Below are positions 23,593 through 33,300 of a stretch of 64,000 nt of DNA, piece by piece (the first letter of the stretch is position 1; the number at the start of each line of letters is the position of its first letter). The DNA comes from Eubacteriaceae bacterium CHKCI004 (lineage in GTDB: Bacteria; Bacillota; Clostridia; Lachnospirales; Lachnospiraceae): positions 62,001-126,000 of the forward strand of contig FCNR01000050.1 in the NCBI GenBank assembly GCA_900016875.1, in the 5' to 3' direction. Made by a program: the position numbers and the translations under genes. The notes under the pieces are model-generated. The model saw nothing but the letters and a program-made list of their open reading frames with translations, was not told the DNA's origin and did no database searches.

Positions 23593-25250
23593 TGAAGCGT
23601 TACATATTTTTTGATCTGGACGGAACGCTGACGGACCCGATGCTCGGCATCACTTCCTCCGTGCAGTATGCCCTGGCGAAGTTCGGGATCTCCGTCCGGT
23701 ATTTAAAGGAGCTGATTCCTTTTATCGGGCCGCCGCTGGCACAATCCTTCCAGCAGTTTTATGGATTCTCCGAGGAACAGGCGAAGGAGGCGGTGGAGTA
23801 TTACCGGGAATATTTTTCGCCGAAGGGAATCTTTGAAAATGAGATCTATTCGGGTATCCCGCAGCTGCTCCGGGCATTGTATGACGCCGGTTTTGAGCTG
23901 GCGGTGACGACTTCCAAGCCGCGGGTGTACGCGGAGCGGATACTGAAGCATTTCGGCATCGACGAATATTTTACCCTGGTGGCAGGAAGTGAGCTGGACG
24001 GGACAAGGGTGAAAAAGGATGAGGTCATCCGGTACGCGCTGGACGCTTACGGAATTGAAGGAAAGAAGGCGCTGATGATCGGCGACCGGATGCATGATAT
24101 GGAAGGAGCGGCTGCCTGTGGCGTGGAATCCGTGGGCGTGCTCTACGGTTACGGTTCCCGGGAGGAGCTTACCGCGGCAGGGGCTGCCCATCTGGTGGAA
24201 TCGGTGAAAGAATTACGGGAATTTCTGTTCAGTCAGGATGCAGAAAAAGAGGAGGAGGATACGACCATGGTACGATTTGGTTTTATTGGAACAGGAAAGA
24301 TTGCGGAGAACTTCTATCAGGCCAACCGCTTTATCAACGGCTTTGAGCTGACGGCGGTGTACTCGAGAACACTGGAGAAGGCAAAGGAGTTTGGCTTCCG
24401 CAAAGGTAATCTGGCCTACTTTGATAATCTGGAAGAGTTTGCCGGCAGCAACGCCTTTGACGCAGTCTATCTGGCAAGCCCGAACTGCTGCCATCACGAC
24501 CAGGCCATCGCCATGATGCGGGCAGGCAAACATGTCATCTGTGAAAAGCCGCTGGCGTCCAACTACGAGGAAGCAAAGGAAATGTTTGCGGTGGCGGAAG
24601 AAGAGGGCGTGATCTTAATGGAAGGAATGCGTTCCATCTACACGCCGGGATTTCAGAAGATGACCGAGTACATGGAGACTCTGGGCACCATCCGCCGGGC
24701 GACCATCCAGTACTGTCAGTATTCTTCCCGCTATGATAACTTTAAGAGAGGAATCATTGAGAACGCCTTCAATCCGGAGCTGTCCAACGGAGCGCTTATG
24801 GATATCGGCGTCTACACCGTGGCCTGCATGATCCGGCTCTTCGGCGCGCCAAAGAGCATCAAGGCGTCGGGCGTCCGACTGTCAAACGGCGTGGACGGTG
24901 AGGGAACCATCCTCATGGAATACGACAACATGATCGGCGAGGCAATCTACTCCAAGATTACTAACGCCGCCATGCCAAGCCAGATCCTGGGCGAGGACGG
25001 CGTCATGCTTGTGACGGAGATGGAAAATGTAAAGGATCTTCATATTAAGAGAAGAACTGTGGATCAGACCATACATTTTGAACAATCCGATAATATCCTG
25101 AATTATGAGACCGCCGCCTTCATAAAAATGGTAAAAACAGGAACCGGATGGGAGACTGCCAGGGATATCACGCTGGAAACCATGAAGGTGCTCGATGAAG
25201 CCAGACGGCAGATGGGAATTGTGTTCCCGGCAGATCAGAAGACAGAATAG
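23592..25250 (+). CDS. Fusion: HAD phosphatase (Gph/PgmB-like) and Gfo/Idh/MocA oxidoreductase
   Basis: One 552-residue frame made of two enzymes. Residues 1-~216 are a complete HAD hydrolase: FFDLDGTLTD (motif I, Asp8/Asp10), TTSKP (motif II), K at about 141 and GDRMHDMEGAAACG (motif IV), resembling phosphoglycolate phosphatase. Residues 226-552 are a Gfo/Idh/MocA NAD(P)-dependent sugar dehydrogenase: RFGFIGTGKIAENF (Rossmann loop) and CEKPLASNYEEA (EKP motif). Exactly at the junction GGAGGAGG (24251-24258) lies 8 nt before an in-frame ATG at 24267, so the oxidoreductase can probably also be made separately. Substrates are unknown. Confidence 0.85.
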   Translation: MKRYIFFDLDGTLTDPMLGITSSVQYALAKFGISVRYLKELIPFIGPPLAQSFQQFYGFSEEQAKEAVEYYREYFSPKGIFENEIYSGIPQLLRALYDAGFELAVTTSKPRVYAERILKHFGIDEYFTLVAGSELDGTRVKKDEVIRYALDAYGIEGKKALMIGDRMHDMEGAAACGVESVGVLYGYGSREELTAAGAAHLVESVKELREFLFSQDAEKEEEDTTMVRFGFIGTGKIAENFYQANRFINGFELTAVYSRTLEKAKEFGFRKGNLAYFDNLEEFAGSNAFDAVYLASPNCCHHDQAIAMMRAGKHVICEKPLASNYEEAKEMFAVAEEEGVILMEGMRSIYTPGFQKMTEYMETLGTIRRATIQYCQYSSRYDNFKRGIIENAFNPELSNGALMDIGVYTVACMIRLFGAPKSIKASGVRLSNGVDGEGTILMEYDNMIGEAIYSKITNAAMPSQILGEDGVMLVTEMENVKDLHIKRRTVDQTIHFEQSDNILNYETAAFIKMVKTGTGWETARDITLETMKVLDEARRQMGIVFPADQKTE

Positions 25251-25268
25251 AAAGAAGGAGAAACATCA

Positions 25269-26027
25269 ATGGGAGGACAGACAGAATTTCTGGAGGCGGT
25301 GCGGGAACTGGAACGCCTCGCCGAGACCAACAACAACCATTTAGATATGGAAGAAATCCGTGCGTATTTTTCTGATATGGACTTGAAAGACGAGCAGCTG
25401 GATTACATTTGCCGCTATCTGGAGAGCCGCCGGATCTTCATCGAAAACCGGGTGAAGCGCGGACAAAATGAGATCGCGGACGATGAGGTCACCACAAAGG
25501 AAGACCCGCTGGACGCGGACATGGTAAACATTTATATGGAAGAAATCGGAAAGGCAAGCCGGGTCAGCGAGGAGCAGGAGGAGATGCTGGTGCGCAAGCT
25601 CATCAACGGAGATGAGAACGCCAGAAACCTTCTCATCGAGGCCAATCTGGCTTACGCCACCGCTCTGGCAAAGGAATATACGGGCCGCGGCCTGCTGCTG
25701 AGCGATCTGATTCAGGAATGTAACATCGGCCTGATGATGGCGGTCAACGAATACGAGCCGCGGATGCACGGCAGATTCCGCCAGTATAAAGAGAAAGTCA
25801 TCCGCAAATATGTGGAGGACGTGATGGCGGAGTACAACCAGTCCACACGGTCCGCCATGAAGATGGCAACCAGAGTCAACGAATTAAACGACCTTGCCAC
25901 CGCATTTGCCAAGGAGTACGAGCGGGAAGCGAAGCCTTCCGAGCTGGCGGAGCGTATGGGTATCTCCGAGGAGGAGGTCCGGGAGCTGATGAAGGTATCT
26001 CTGGACGCCATCGCGGTGATCGAATAG
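25269..26027 (+). CDS. Sigma-70-like protein lacking region 4 (RpoD paralogue)
   Basis: A 252-residue relative of the vegetative sigma factor encoded two genes downstream. Residues 1-75 parallel its region 1.1 (LDMEEIRAYFSDMDLKDEQL versus [21 protein letters not shown]). Residues 83-126 are region 1.2-like (DADMVNIYMEEIGKASRVSEEQEEMLV), 127-190 region 2-like (AKEYTGRGLLLSDLIQECNIGLMMAV) and 198-252 region 3-like. The -10 melting/recognition stretch [11 protein letters not shown] is replaced by FRQYKEKVIRK, and the protein stops before region 4. It keeps the core-binding region 2.1/2.2, so it may bind RNA polymerase without standard promoter reading. AGAAGGAG precedes the ATG. Confidence 0.78.
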   Translation: MGGQTEFLEAVRELERLAETNNNHLDMEEIRAYFSDMDLKDEQLDYICRYLESRRIFIENRVKRGQNEIADDEVTTKEDPLDADMVNIYMEEIGKASRVSEEQEEMLVRKLINGDENARNLLIEANLAYATALAKEYTGRGLLLSDLIQECNIGLMMAVNEYEPRMHGRFRQYKEKVIRKYVEDVMAEYNQSTRSAMKMATRVNELNDLATAFAKEYEREAKPSELAERMGISEEEVRELMKVSLDAIAVIE

Positions 26028-26126
26028 CGGGTGCGGCGCAAAATCGTCTTTCCTGCGCAAATCAGCGAAAAAATGTGCATGGTTTGACGGCTTGTGACAT
26101 ATAATTAGAAATGAGAAAGAGGCAAT

Positions 26127-27902
26127 ATGAGATACGAGGATGATGTAATAGAAGAGGTCAGGGAAAAAAATGATATCGTGGACATTATTTCCCAATACGT
26201 TTCCCTGAAAAAAAGGGGCTCCTCCTACTTTGGACTTTGCCCTTTTCATAATGAAAAATCCCCCTCCTTTTCCGTCAGCCGGGAGAAGCAGATGTACTAC
26301 TGCTTCGGCTGCGGACAGGGAGGAAATGTGTACACATTTTTGATGGAATACAACCGGCTTTCCTTTGTGGAGGCGCTGCAGGAACTGGCCAGACGGGCCG
26401 GCGTGGAGCTTCCGCAGGGAGAGCAGACGCCCGAGGAGAAGCGGCAGGCGGACGCAAGGGTCACCTTGAAGGAAATGAACAAAAAGGCCGCGGTGTATTT
26501 CCATTATCTGCTGAACAGTCCCCGGGGAGAGCACGCCATGGCGTACCTGAAGGGCAGAGGCATCTCCGAGGAGATGATCAAGCACTTCGGACTCGGCTAT
26601 GCGGACATCTACCGGGACGACCTGTATCAGTATCTGAAAAAACAGGGCTACAGCGATTACCAGATGAAGGAATCCTCTCTGGTCACCATTGATTCGGTAA
26701 AAGGCAGTTACGACAAGTTTTTTAACCGGGTCATTTTTCCGATTATGGACGTGAACCAGAGGGTCATCGGCTTTGGCGGCCGGGTCATGGGAGACGGCGA
26801 GCCCAAATACTTAAACTCCAGAGAGACCATTTTGTTTGATAAGGGAAGAAATCTCTACGGTCTCAACTACGCCAAGAGGACCAAGGAGAACGCCATTATC
26901 CTTTGCGAGGGATACATGGACGTGATCTCTCTGCATCAGGCGGGCTTTACCAACGCGGTGGCGCCGCTTGGCACTGCATTCACGCCGAATCAGGCGATGC
27001 TGCTGAAGCGCTATACCGACGAAGTGATACTGTCCTTTGACAGCGACGGCGCCGGAGTGAAAGCCGCGCTGCGCGCGCTGCCGATTCTGCGGGAAAACGG
27101 ACTCCGGGGACGGGTGCTTTCCATGAAGCCGTTCAAGGACCCGGACGAGCTCATCAAAGAAGAGGGTGCGGAAGGATACCGGAAGCGGTTGGAGGAATCG
27201 GAGCCGGGCCGGATGTTTGAGATGCTGGTGCTCTACGGGCAGTATAATCAGAAGGATCCGGAGAGCCGCACGGAATTTATCCGCGCCATCGCCAGAAAGC
27301 TGGCGGAGATCGAGGAGCCGGCGGAGAGAAATACGTATCTGGAAGCGGCGGCCAACCGATTTATGATCCTCCGGAAGGATCTCGAAGATCTGGTGAACCG
27401 GTATGGCATGGATTATCAGTACAAGAAAGCCAACGAGCAGTACAAAAAAGAGCCGGAAAGCCGCGAGAAAAAGCAGGAGAAAAAAGAGCAGAACCACACG
27501 CAGCCGCAGCGGATCCTGCTGACCTGGCTCACGGAACACCCGGAGATTTATCCGTACGTGCGCCCCTATGTGAACGCCGATGATTTTCTGAATCCACTCT
27601 ATCACTCGGTGGCTATCATGCTCTTTGACCAGCTGGAACAGGGGCAGGCGGTGAATCCGGCGCGGATTATCAATCAGTTTACGGAGGCCGAGGAGCAGAA
27701 AGAGGTGGCGGCGCTTTTCAACGCTCACCTCAAATACGAGACCTCCCCGGAGGACAGAGACAAGGCGCTCACCGACGTGGTCAGAAAGATTCTCCTCACC
27801 AGCATCGAGGAGGAGATGGTCCATACCGGCGACATCGTGCGGTGGCAGGAACTGCTCACGAAGAAAAACAAGGTGCAGAAAATGCAGCTTCATATGAACT
27901 AA
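26127..27902 (+). CDS. dnaG: DNA primase DnaG
   Basis: Makes RNA primers at the replication fork. The 591-residue protein has the N-terminal zinc-binding domain with Cys38, His41, Cys59, Cys62 (CPFHNEKSPSFSVSREK...CFGCG), the RNA polymerase core (FFNRVIFPIMDVNQRVIGFGGR), the TOPRIM domain (ILCEGYMDVISLHQAG and SFDSDGAG) and a C-terminal helicase-binding domain after a Lys/Glu-rich linker (about 430-460). It lies upstream of rpoD as in the classical macromolecular-synthesis operon, though with a 193-bp gap. Confidence 0.96.
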   Translation: MRYEDDVIEEVREKNDIVDIISQYVSLKKRGSSYFGLCPFHNEKSPSFSVSREKQMYYCFGCGQGGNVYTFLMEYNRLSFVEALQELARRAGVELPQGEQTPEEKRQADARVTLKEMNKKAAVYFHYLLNSPRGEHAMAYLKGRGISEEMIKHFGLGYADIYRDDLYQYLKKQGYSDYQMKESSLVTIDSVKGSYDKFFNRVIFPIMDVNQRVIGFGGRVMGDGEPKYLNSRETILFDKGRNLYGLNYAKRTKENAIILCEGYMDVISLHQAGFTNAVAPLGTAFTPNQAMLLKRYTDEVILSFDSDGAGVKAALRALPILRENGLRGRVLSMKPFKDPDELIKEEGAEGYRKRLEESEPGRMFEMLVLYGQYNQKDPESRTEFIRAIARKLAEIEEPAERNTYLEAAANRFMILRKDLEDLVNRYGMDYQYKKANEQYKKEPESREKKQEKKEQNHTQPQRILLTWLTEHPEIYPYVRPYVNADDFLNPLYHSVAIMLFDQLEQGQAVNPARIINQFTEAEEQKEVAALFNAHLKYETSPEDRDKALTDVVRKILLTSIEEEMVHTGDIVRWQELLTKKNKVQKMQLHMN

Positions 27903-28038
27903 AAGAAAAACTGACAGAGAACGAAGGAGAAAATGGTTTTTTACGCCGGCGCAGTATACAGAAGAGAGAATAATTCACAGAAAAACGGTTAGACTTTACT
28001 TAGTATATTGGGAACGATTCAGCCGTGCGCTTCGGATT

Positions 28039-28072
28039 CGCAGCTTACGCTGCGTTTCGCTGCCTGCGCAGC
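28039..28072 (+). repeat. Paired GC-rich hairpins in the dnaG-rpoD gap
   Basis: CGCAGC-TTAC-GCTGCG (28039-28054) is followed at once by GCTGC-CTGC-GCAGC (28059-28072); the arms also match each other, so alternative folds exist. The element ends 12 bp before the rpoD ribosome site. The rest of the gap is AT-rich. Confidence 0.5.
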
Positions 28073-28095
28073 TGAAATAAATTGGAGGGCGTATT

Positions 28096-29193
28096 TTGGG
28101 CAGGGAAGAACAAACCTTTGGCAGTCAGTTAAATATATTATTTCAGAAGGCGGAAAGAAATAAAAATGTGCTGGAAATGCAGGAAATCAGAGAAGCCTTT
28201 CAGGGCGTTTCTCTGACGCCGGCGCAGATGGAGCGCATCGTCTCCGTCCTGGAAGGGCGGGGCGTCGACGTCCTTACCGTGTCAGAAAATATGGACGAGG
28301 ATCTGAGCGACCCGGAGGAGGAGATGGAGAGCGCTCTGAGCTTGATGGACTCAGAAAATGTATCCATGGAAGATCCGGTGCGGATGTATCTCAAAGAGAT
28401 CGGAAAGATTCCCCTTCTGAAGCCGGAGGAAGAAATCGAGCTGGCCAGGCGGATGGAACAGGGCGACGAAGCCGCCAAGAAACGCCTCTCCGAGGCCAAT
28501 CTCCGTCTGACCGTCAGCATCGCCAAACGCTACGCCGGCAGAGGCATGCAGTTCCTCGACCTGATTCAGGAAGGCAACCTGGGGCTCATCAAGGCGGTGG
28601 ACAAGTTCGACTACCGCAAAGGCTACAAATTCAGCACTTACGCCACCTGGTGGATCCGCCAGTCCATCACCCGGGCCATCGCCGACCAGGCAAGAACCAT
28701 CCGGATTCCCGTACACATGGTGGAGACCATCAACCGGGTCAACAGGGCCAGACGGGCGTTGCTGCAGGAAAAAGGCCGCGAACCGACCCCGGAGGAAGTG
28801 GCGCGCCGTATGGACATGCCGGTGGAACGGATTCTCGAGATTTCCAAGATCTCACAGGAACCGGTCTCTCTGGAGACCCCCATCGGCGAGGAGGAGGACA
28901 GCCATCTGGGTGACTTCATCCAGGACGAGCACATCCCGATTCCATCGGAGGAAGCGGCCCACGCCCTGCTGCGGGAGCAGCTCTGCGAAGTGATGGATAC
29001 CCTCTCCGAGCGGGAACAGAAGGTGCTTGCCCTCCGCTTCGGGCTGCTGGATGGCAAACCGCACACCCTGGAAGAGGTGGGCAAAGACTTCCAGGTGACC
29101 AGGGAGCGCATCCGCCAGATCGAGGCCAAGGCACTGCGCAAGCTCCGACATCCGACGAGAAGCCGGAAGCTGCGGGACTTCCTGGATATGTAA
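28096..29193 (+). CDS. rpoD: RNA polymerase primary sigma factor RpoD/SigA
   Basis: Vegetative sigma factor. The 365-residue protein has region 1.1 (about 10-75), 1.2 ([21 protein letters not shown]), 2.1-2.4 ([48 protein letters not shown]...), region 3 and region 4 with the C-terminal helix-turn-helix ([30 protein letters not shown]). It starts with TTG at 28096; GGAGG (28084-28088) lies 7 nt upstream. The preceding hairpins and rare start codon could tune its level. Confidence 0.97.
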   Translation: MGREEQTFGSQLNILFQKAERNKNVLEMQEIREAFQGVSLTPAQMERIVSVLEGRGVDVLTVSENMDEDLSDPEEEMESALSLMDSENVSMEDPVRMYLKEIGKIPLLKPEEEIELARRMEQGDEAAKKRLSEANLRLTVSIAKRYAGRGMQFLDLIQEGNLGLIKAVDKFDYRKGYKFSTYATWWIRQSITRAIADQARTIRIPVHMVETINRVNRARRALLQEKGREPTPEEVARRMDMPVERILEISKISQEPVSLETPIGEEEDSHLGDFIQDEHIPIPSEEAAHALLREQLCEVMDTLSEREQKVLALRFGLLDGKPHTLEEVGKDFQVTRERIRQIEAKALRKLRHPTRSRKLRDFLDM

Positions 29194-29215
29194 AAATACC
29201 ATAGGAGAAAACACA

Positions 29216-30028
29216 ATGGAATTATCAAAACGTTTACAGACCGTAGCCGCAGCCGTCACCCCTGGCCATCGCATCGCCGATGTGGGGACGGATCACGGCT
29301 ACGTTCCTATTTATCTTGTAAAAAATGGACTCTGTCCGTCGGCCTGCGCCATGGACGTAAACAAAGGCCCCCTCGCCCGCGCGGCGGAGCACATCGGACA
29401 GGAAGGCCTCTCGGACAAAATCGCCACAAGGCTCAGCGACGGCCTCGCCGGGCTGTCGCCCGATGAGACCGACACCGTTGTCATAGCCGGCATGGGCGGC
29501 GAGCTCATTTGCCGGATTCTGAAAAACGCCCCTGAATTTCTGGAGGCGGGCATGGAATTCATCCTCCAGCCCCAGTCCGAATGGTTCAAGGTACGCCACC
29601 TGCTCCATGATGCCGGATACCACATCGCCGGCGAATGGTTCCTGAAAGAAGACGGCAAATACTACGTGGTCATAAAAGCCCTTCCGGCTCCCGCCGGACA
29701 GCAGGAAAGCTACCCGGACGAATTCCACTACGCCTACGGCTCCTGCCTGCTCCGGGAGCAAAACCCGGTGCTGCTGGAATATCTGCAAAAAGAACAGCAG
29801 AAAAAGAAGAGCATCCTGGCGCGCATGGCGCAGCCGGAAGAGGAAGAAAATATCCCGCAGATAACAGATTCCGAACAACAATCCCGGAATTCGCAGGAAG
29901 ATCCGGAAAACACATCCGGTAAGTCCCGAAAAGATCCGGAACAAAACGCCATGAAACGCCGCCAGCGTCAAAAACAGCTGGAAGAAGAAATCCGGGCGAT
30001 TGGGCAGTATCTGAGAGAGACAGTCTGA
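29216..30028 (+). CDS. trmK: tRNA (adenine22-N1)-methyltransferase TrmK
   Basis: SAM-dependent methyltransferase of the TrmK/YqfN (DUF633) family that modifies A22 of tRNA. The SAM loop is IADVGTDHGYVPIYL (about 20-34), followed by AMDVNKGPL and VIAGMGGELI (about 88-97), all family hallmarks. The C-terminal helical arm carries a long Glu/Gln/Lys insert (about 205-250), not usual in Bacillus TrmK. It sits directly after rpoD (22 bp), a common Firmicute order. Confidence 0.9.
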   Translation: MELSKRLQTVAAAVTPGHRIADVGTDHGYVPIYLVKNGLCPSACAMDVNKGPLARAAEHIGQEGLSDKIATRLSDGLAGLSPDETDTVVIAGMGGELICRILKNAPEFLEAGMEFILQPQSEWFKVRHLLHDAGYHIAGEWFLKEDGKYYVVIKALPAPAGQQESYPDEFHYAYGSCLLREQNPVLLEYLQKEQQKKKSILARMAQPEEEENIPQITDSEQQSRNSQEDPENTSGKSRKDPEQNAMKRRQRQKQLEEEIRAIGQYLRETV

Positions 30029-30055
30029 AAATATCACTAAACTTATTAGAAATAT

Positions 30056-30099
30056 ATACAAACTTGATACCTTTCGTTGTAATAGTGTCAAGTTTGTAT
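30056..30099 (+). repeat. 15-bp stem-loop downstream of trmK
   Basis: ATACAAACTTGATAC (30056-30070) and GTGTCAAGTTTGTAT (30085-30099) pair with one G-U and a 14-nt loop, just before the terminator. It has no T-run of its own; perhaps an mRNA 3'-end protector. The 343-bp gap 30029-30371 also holds the terminator and the adhesin leader. Confidence 0.55.
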
Positions 30100-30105
30100 A
30101 AGAAC

Positions 30106-30139
30106 AGAGTTTTGGAGAAAATCCAGGACTCTTTTTTTG
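30106..30139 (+). terminator. Intrinsic terminator of the rpoD-trmK unit
   Basis: AGAGTTTTGGA (30106-30116) pairs with TCCAGGACTCT (30122-30132), 11 bp with two G-U, loop GAAAA, then seven T. Confidence 0.85.
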
Positions 30140-30327
30140 TTTCATTTCCGTTCAATCATGGCAATCCCCTCTGTATCATTACAAAAATGAAACATCGAAA
30201 AAAACAAATTAGAATTGTTGTAATGGAAAAATAAATTTTTTATAAAACTTATAATGATTCTATTGAAAAAGTGCAAAAAATGTGCAATATTACATAATAA
30301 GAAAATGTGTATTTTTCTGCATAAAAA

Positions 30328-30356
30328 GGTAATGAAAATTACCACGAAAAACGTGG
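30328..30356 (+). promoter_or_regulatory. Tandem hairpins in the giant adhesin leader
   Basis: GGTAAT-GAAA-ATTACC (30328-30343) and CCACG-AAAAA-CGTGG (30342-30356) adjoin and share two bases; the second ends directly against the ribosome site AAAGGAGAGG (30357-30366). A candidate promoter starts at TTGAAA (30263-30268) with an AT-rich -10 near 30286. The hairpins could gate ribosome access. Confidence 0.45.
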
Positions 30357-30371
30357 AAAGGAGAGGTTAGT

Positions 30372-33300
30372 ATGAAAAAAAGAAATTTCTGGGCCAAATG
30401 CATAGCATTCCTGCTGGTCGTTGTCATGGTCTTAAGTGAGCAGAATATCACTACTCTTGGCGAGACCATCGGCAGCTACGCGCAGGAGCGCATGACTGGC
30501 AGCTCAGAGCAGGAGACGGAAAGAGCAATTATAAAAGAGGACTCTTCTCAGGAGAGTTCTTCTGCGGTTGGTTCGTCGGCCAGTTCGTCGGAGACGAGTA
30601 CCATCCAGGAGCCGGCGAAGGAAACAACGACGCAGGCGGTTACGGTGGAGACAACAGAAGAAACTGACACATCTCAGCAGATAAATTCCTCTGTTCAATC
30701 CTCCCAGACTGAAAACGAGAAGATTACAAAAGGAGCAGAAGAAAACTCCCAGCAAGATCAGAACAAAAAGAAACGTGCCGCTGAGGCGCAGGGAGAAGAA
30801 GAGAAGTCAGATGCTCAGAAGGCAAAAAAGGCAGAGAAGAAGATTGCCAAACAGGTGGAAGAAACGAAAGGTATGACATACCTTGAGGCGGCGAAGCAGT
30901 ACTATGGTGATCCTGAAACCGGTGTTGGCGGTACCATGGAGACTGCGTCCGTGACGATACGACGAAGAGGAAATGATTCGGAAGTGAAGGCAGGGGAAAC
31001 GCTCTCTTTTGTGGTGGATTATAAATTGACGGCGGCTGTTTATTATAATTATGGTGAGAAGAATGAACCTCTTTTTGATACATACGACAATACAAAGATT
31101 ATTCTTCATCTGCCAGATGGATTAAGTATTGATACAGATACTTCGGATGGACTGAACAATGTTGTAGACAGGATTGAGGAACCCGAAAAAGATTCACAAG
31201 GAACACCAGTAAATAACGACTGGACGCTGTATTTGTCTGAGAAGATTGATGCCTCCTCAGATAAGCCGGGCAGTTTCAAATTAAACCTGAAAGTGGAAGG
31301 AAACGGTTCTCTTGAGGCAAATCATGAATTTGATTTTATGAATGTAAAAAATGCGCAGGGAGAGAAAGTAGCGCCGGTGGAGATTCAGACCAGCTTTACT
31401 ATTCTCGACCGTACAGGAGCCGGGGGAGAAGAGCCTGTATATAATGTATCAAAAGGTACGGAAAGTGAACTGCAAAGTGTGACAACGACGACAGACGATA
31501 GCTGGAAAATTGTGAAAAGGGCTATTACCGCAGTGGCAAATCCGGATAAAACCAGTGTGACCGTGACGTTTGCATTATCTATCGGATTAGATAATGGGGC
31601 TGGAGGTGTTGTCAGCAATCCGGAAACATACGACAGGGTTGGTCGTGTGCCTTTTGCCAGTGAAGATGGGAAGATTACTTTGACGGAAACTCCTTCTGTG
31701 AATGATCGTGATGGAAAAGCAATTAATGCAGAGAGCATCACGATCATACCGGATTTTGATAAAGGGAATCCGATTTCAGCTCAAACCGGACAGCCTATAC
31801 AGATTCCAGTCAATACCTGTAATAATATCCAAAAAGCAGATGGCAGTGCATTGAGCAATGTAGCAGGTACGGCGCCGTATTATTCCACTTATACGGTAGA
31901 AATCGTATATCCTTATGAGAAATTCATTGCGCATTATGCAGATGAAAAACAGGGATTACTTACGGTATACAATACAGCGAAGATTAATTATCAGCTTGCA
32001 GGTGAAGAGCCGGAAGAAGCGTTAGCAACTGCACGTAAAGAAGCAGGTGAAATTACCGCCCCGGCAAAGCTTATAATCGGGAAAAATATTCTTTCCTATG
32101 ATGCAGGCGATAATGATGAAGTAAAGCCTTATACATGGGGGAATTTTGGAGAAGGTAATCTGGTTAGTGGACCGGTAAGTTTTAAGATTACAGGAGAAAA
32201 TGATACTGTACCAAAACTCTATAAGCACGTTGGCGATGGAGAGAATGAAAAATATGAAGAAATTAAAAATGCCAACGGAATTATCACTTACGATCCATCC
32301 GTAGATAAGAATAATACAACCGGGCAAACAGAGATCTTTCTGGATGCCGGAGACTATACAGTCAGTGAGCTTGTGGATGATGAACACCCACAGATTGCTA
32401 ATACAAAGAAGCTGACAAAAGATGATAATGATACTTATAACGCAGAGGATAAGACGGTAACTGCTACTACGTCTGATACCAGTCCGGATCCGATCATTTT
32501 CTATAATCAGGAGACGCTCGGTGAGATTATCATCAATAAAACAGGACAGGGAATCAGCAGCAGTAACGGAGCTCTGAGCGGAGCCGTGTTCGGACTTTAT
32601 ACATCAAAGAACTGCGATGCCGACAGTAAAGTTGGTGAGGTAACAACTAACAATCAAGGTCAGGCAAAGTTTACCCGGTTAGAATACGGAAATTACTGGG
32701 TAAAGGAAATCAGTGCACCTGCAGGATATATTATTGACAGTACAGCTCATTCGGCTATTATTTCCGCAACTTCTTATTCGGTTACGGTAAACAGTGTTAA
32801 CAAATTTAATCTGGCGCCGGTTCAACTGCAAAAGCAGATTGTCAATGTCAGTGCAGCTGGAGGGTCAGATCGATATATTAATGTCGGTCCTGCATATCAG
32901 GCAGAGTTTAATGAGAAATTTGAAATACAGGAAGAAGTCGCACCGGACATATGGAAAAGGGTAAATAATACCGAAGCCCTTTCTCTTGGGGCAAATGGTG
33001 CAACCAGTACATTAGCACTTCCGGTGTACCGGGTAGCGGGAGATGGAATCCAAACTGCAATTAATTACAGGTTCAAAGAAACGTTGACGGAAGGATGGCA
33101 TGCCATTAATGATGAGGATGAGAAAACAGAAAATGGTGTGAAAGTAGTCTATTCAGAGAAATTTACTCTGGTAGATAAACTTGGCGCTGCAAACAGTGAT
33201 CCGAAGGTTATCACGATGAAGAATGACCGGAACGGCAGCATTGATCTGACGAAAGACTTCTATAAAGCATCAAATGGAAAGATGGTAAAAGTCACAGCAG

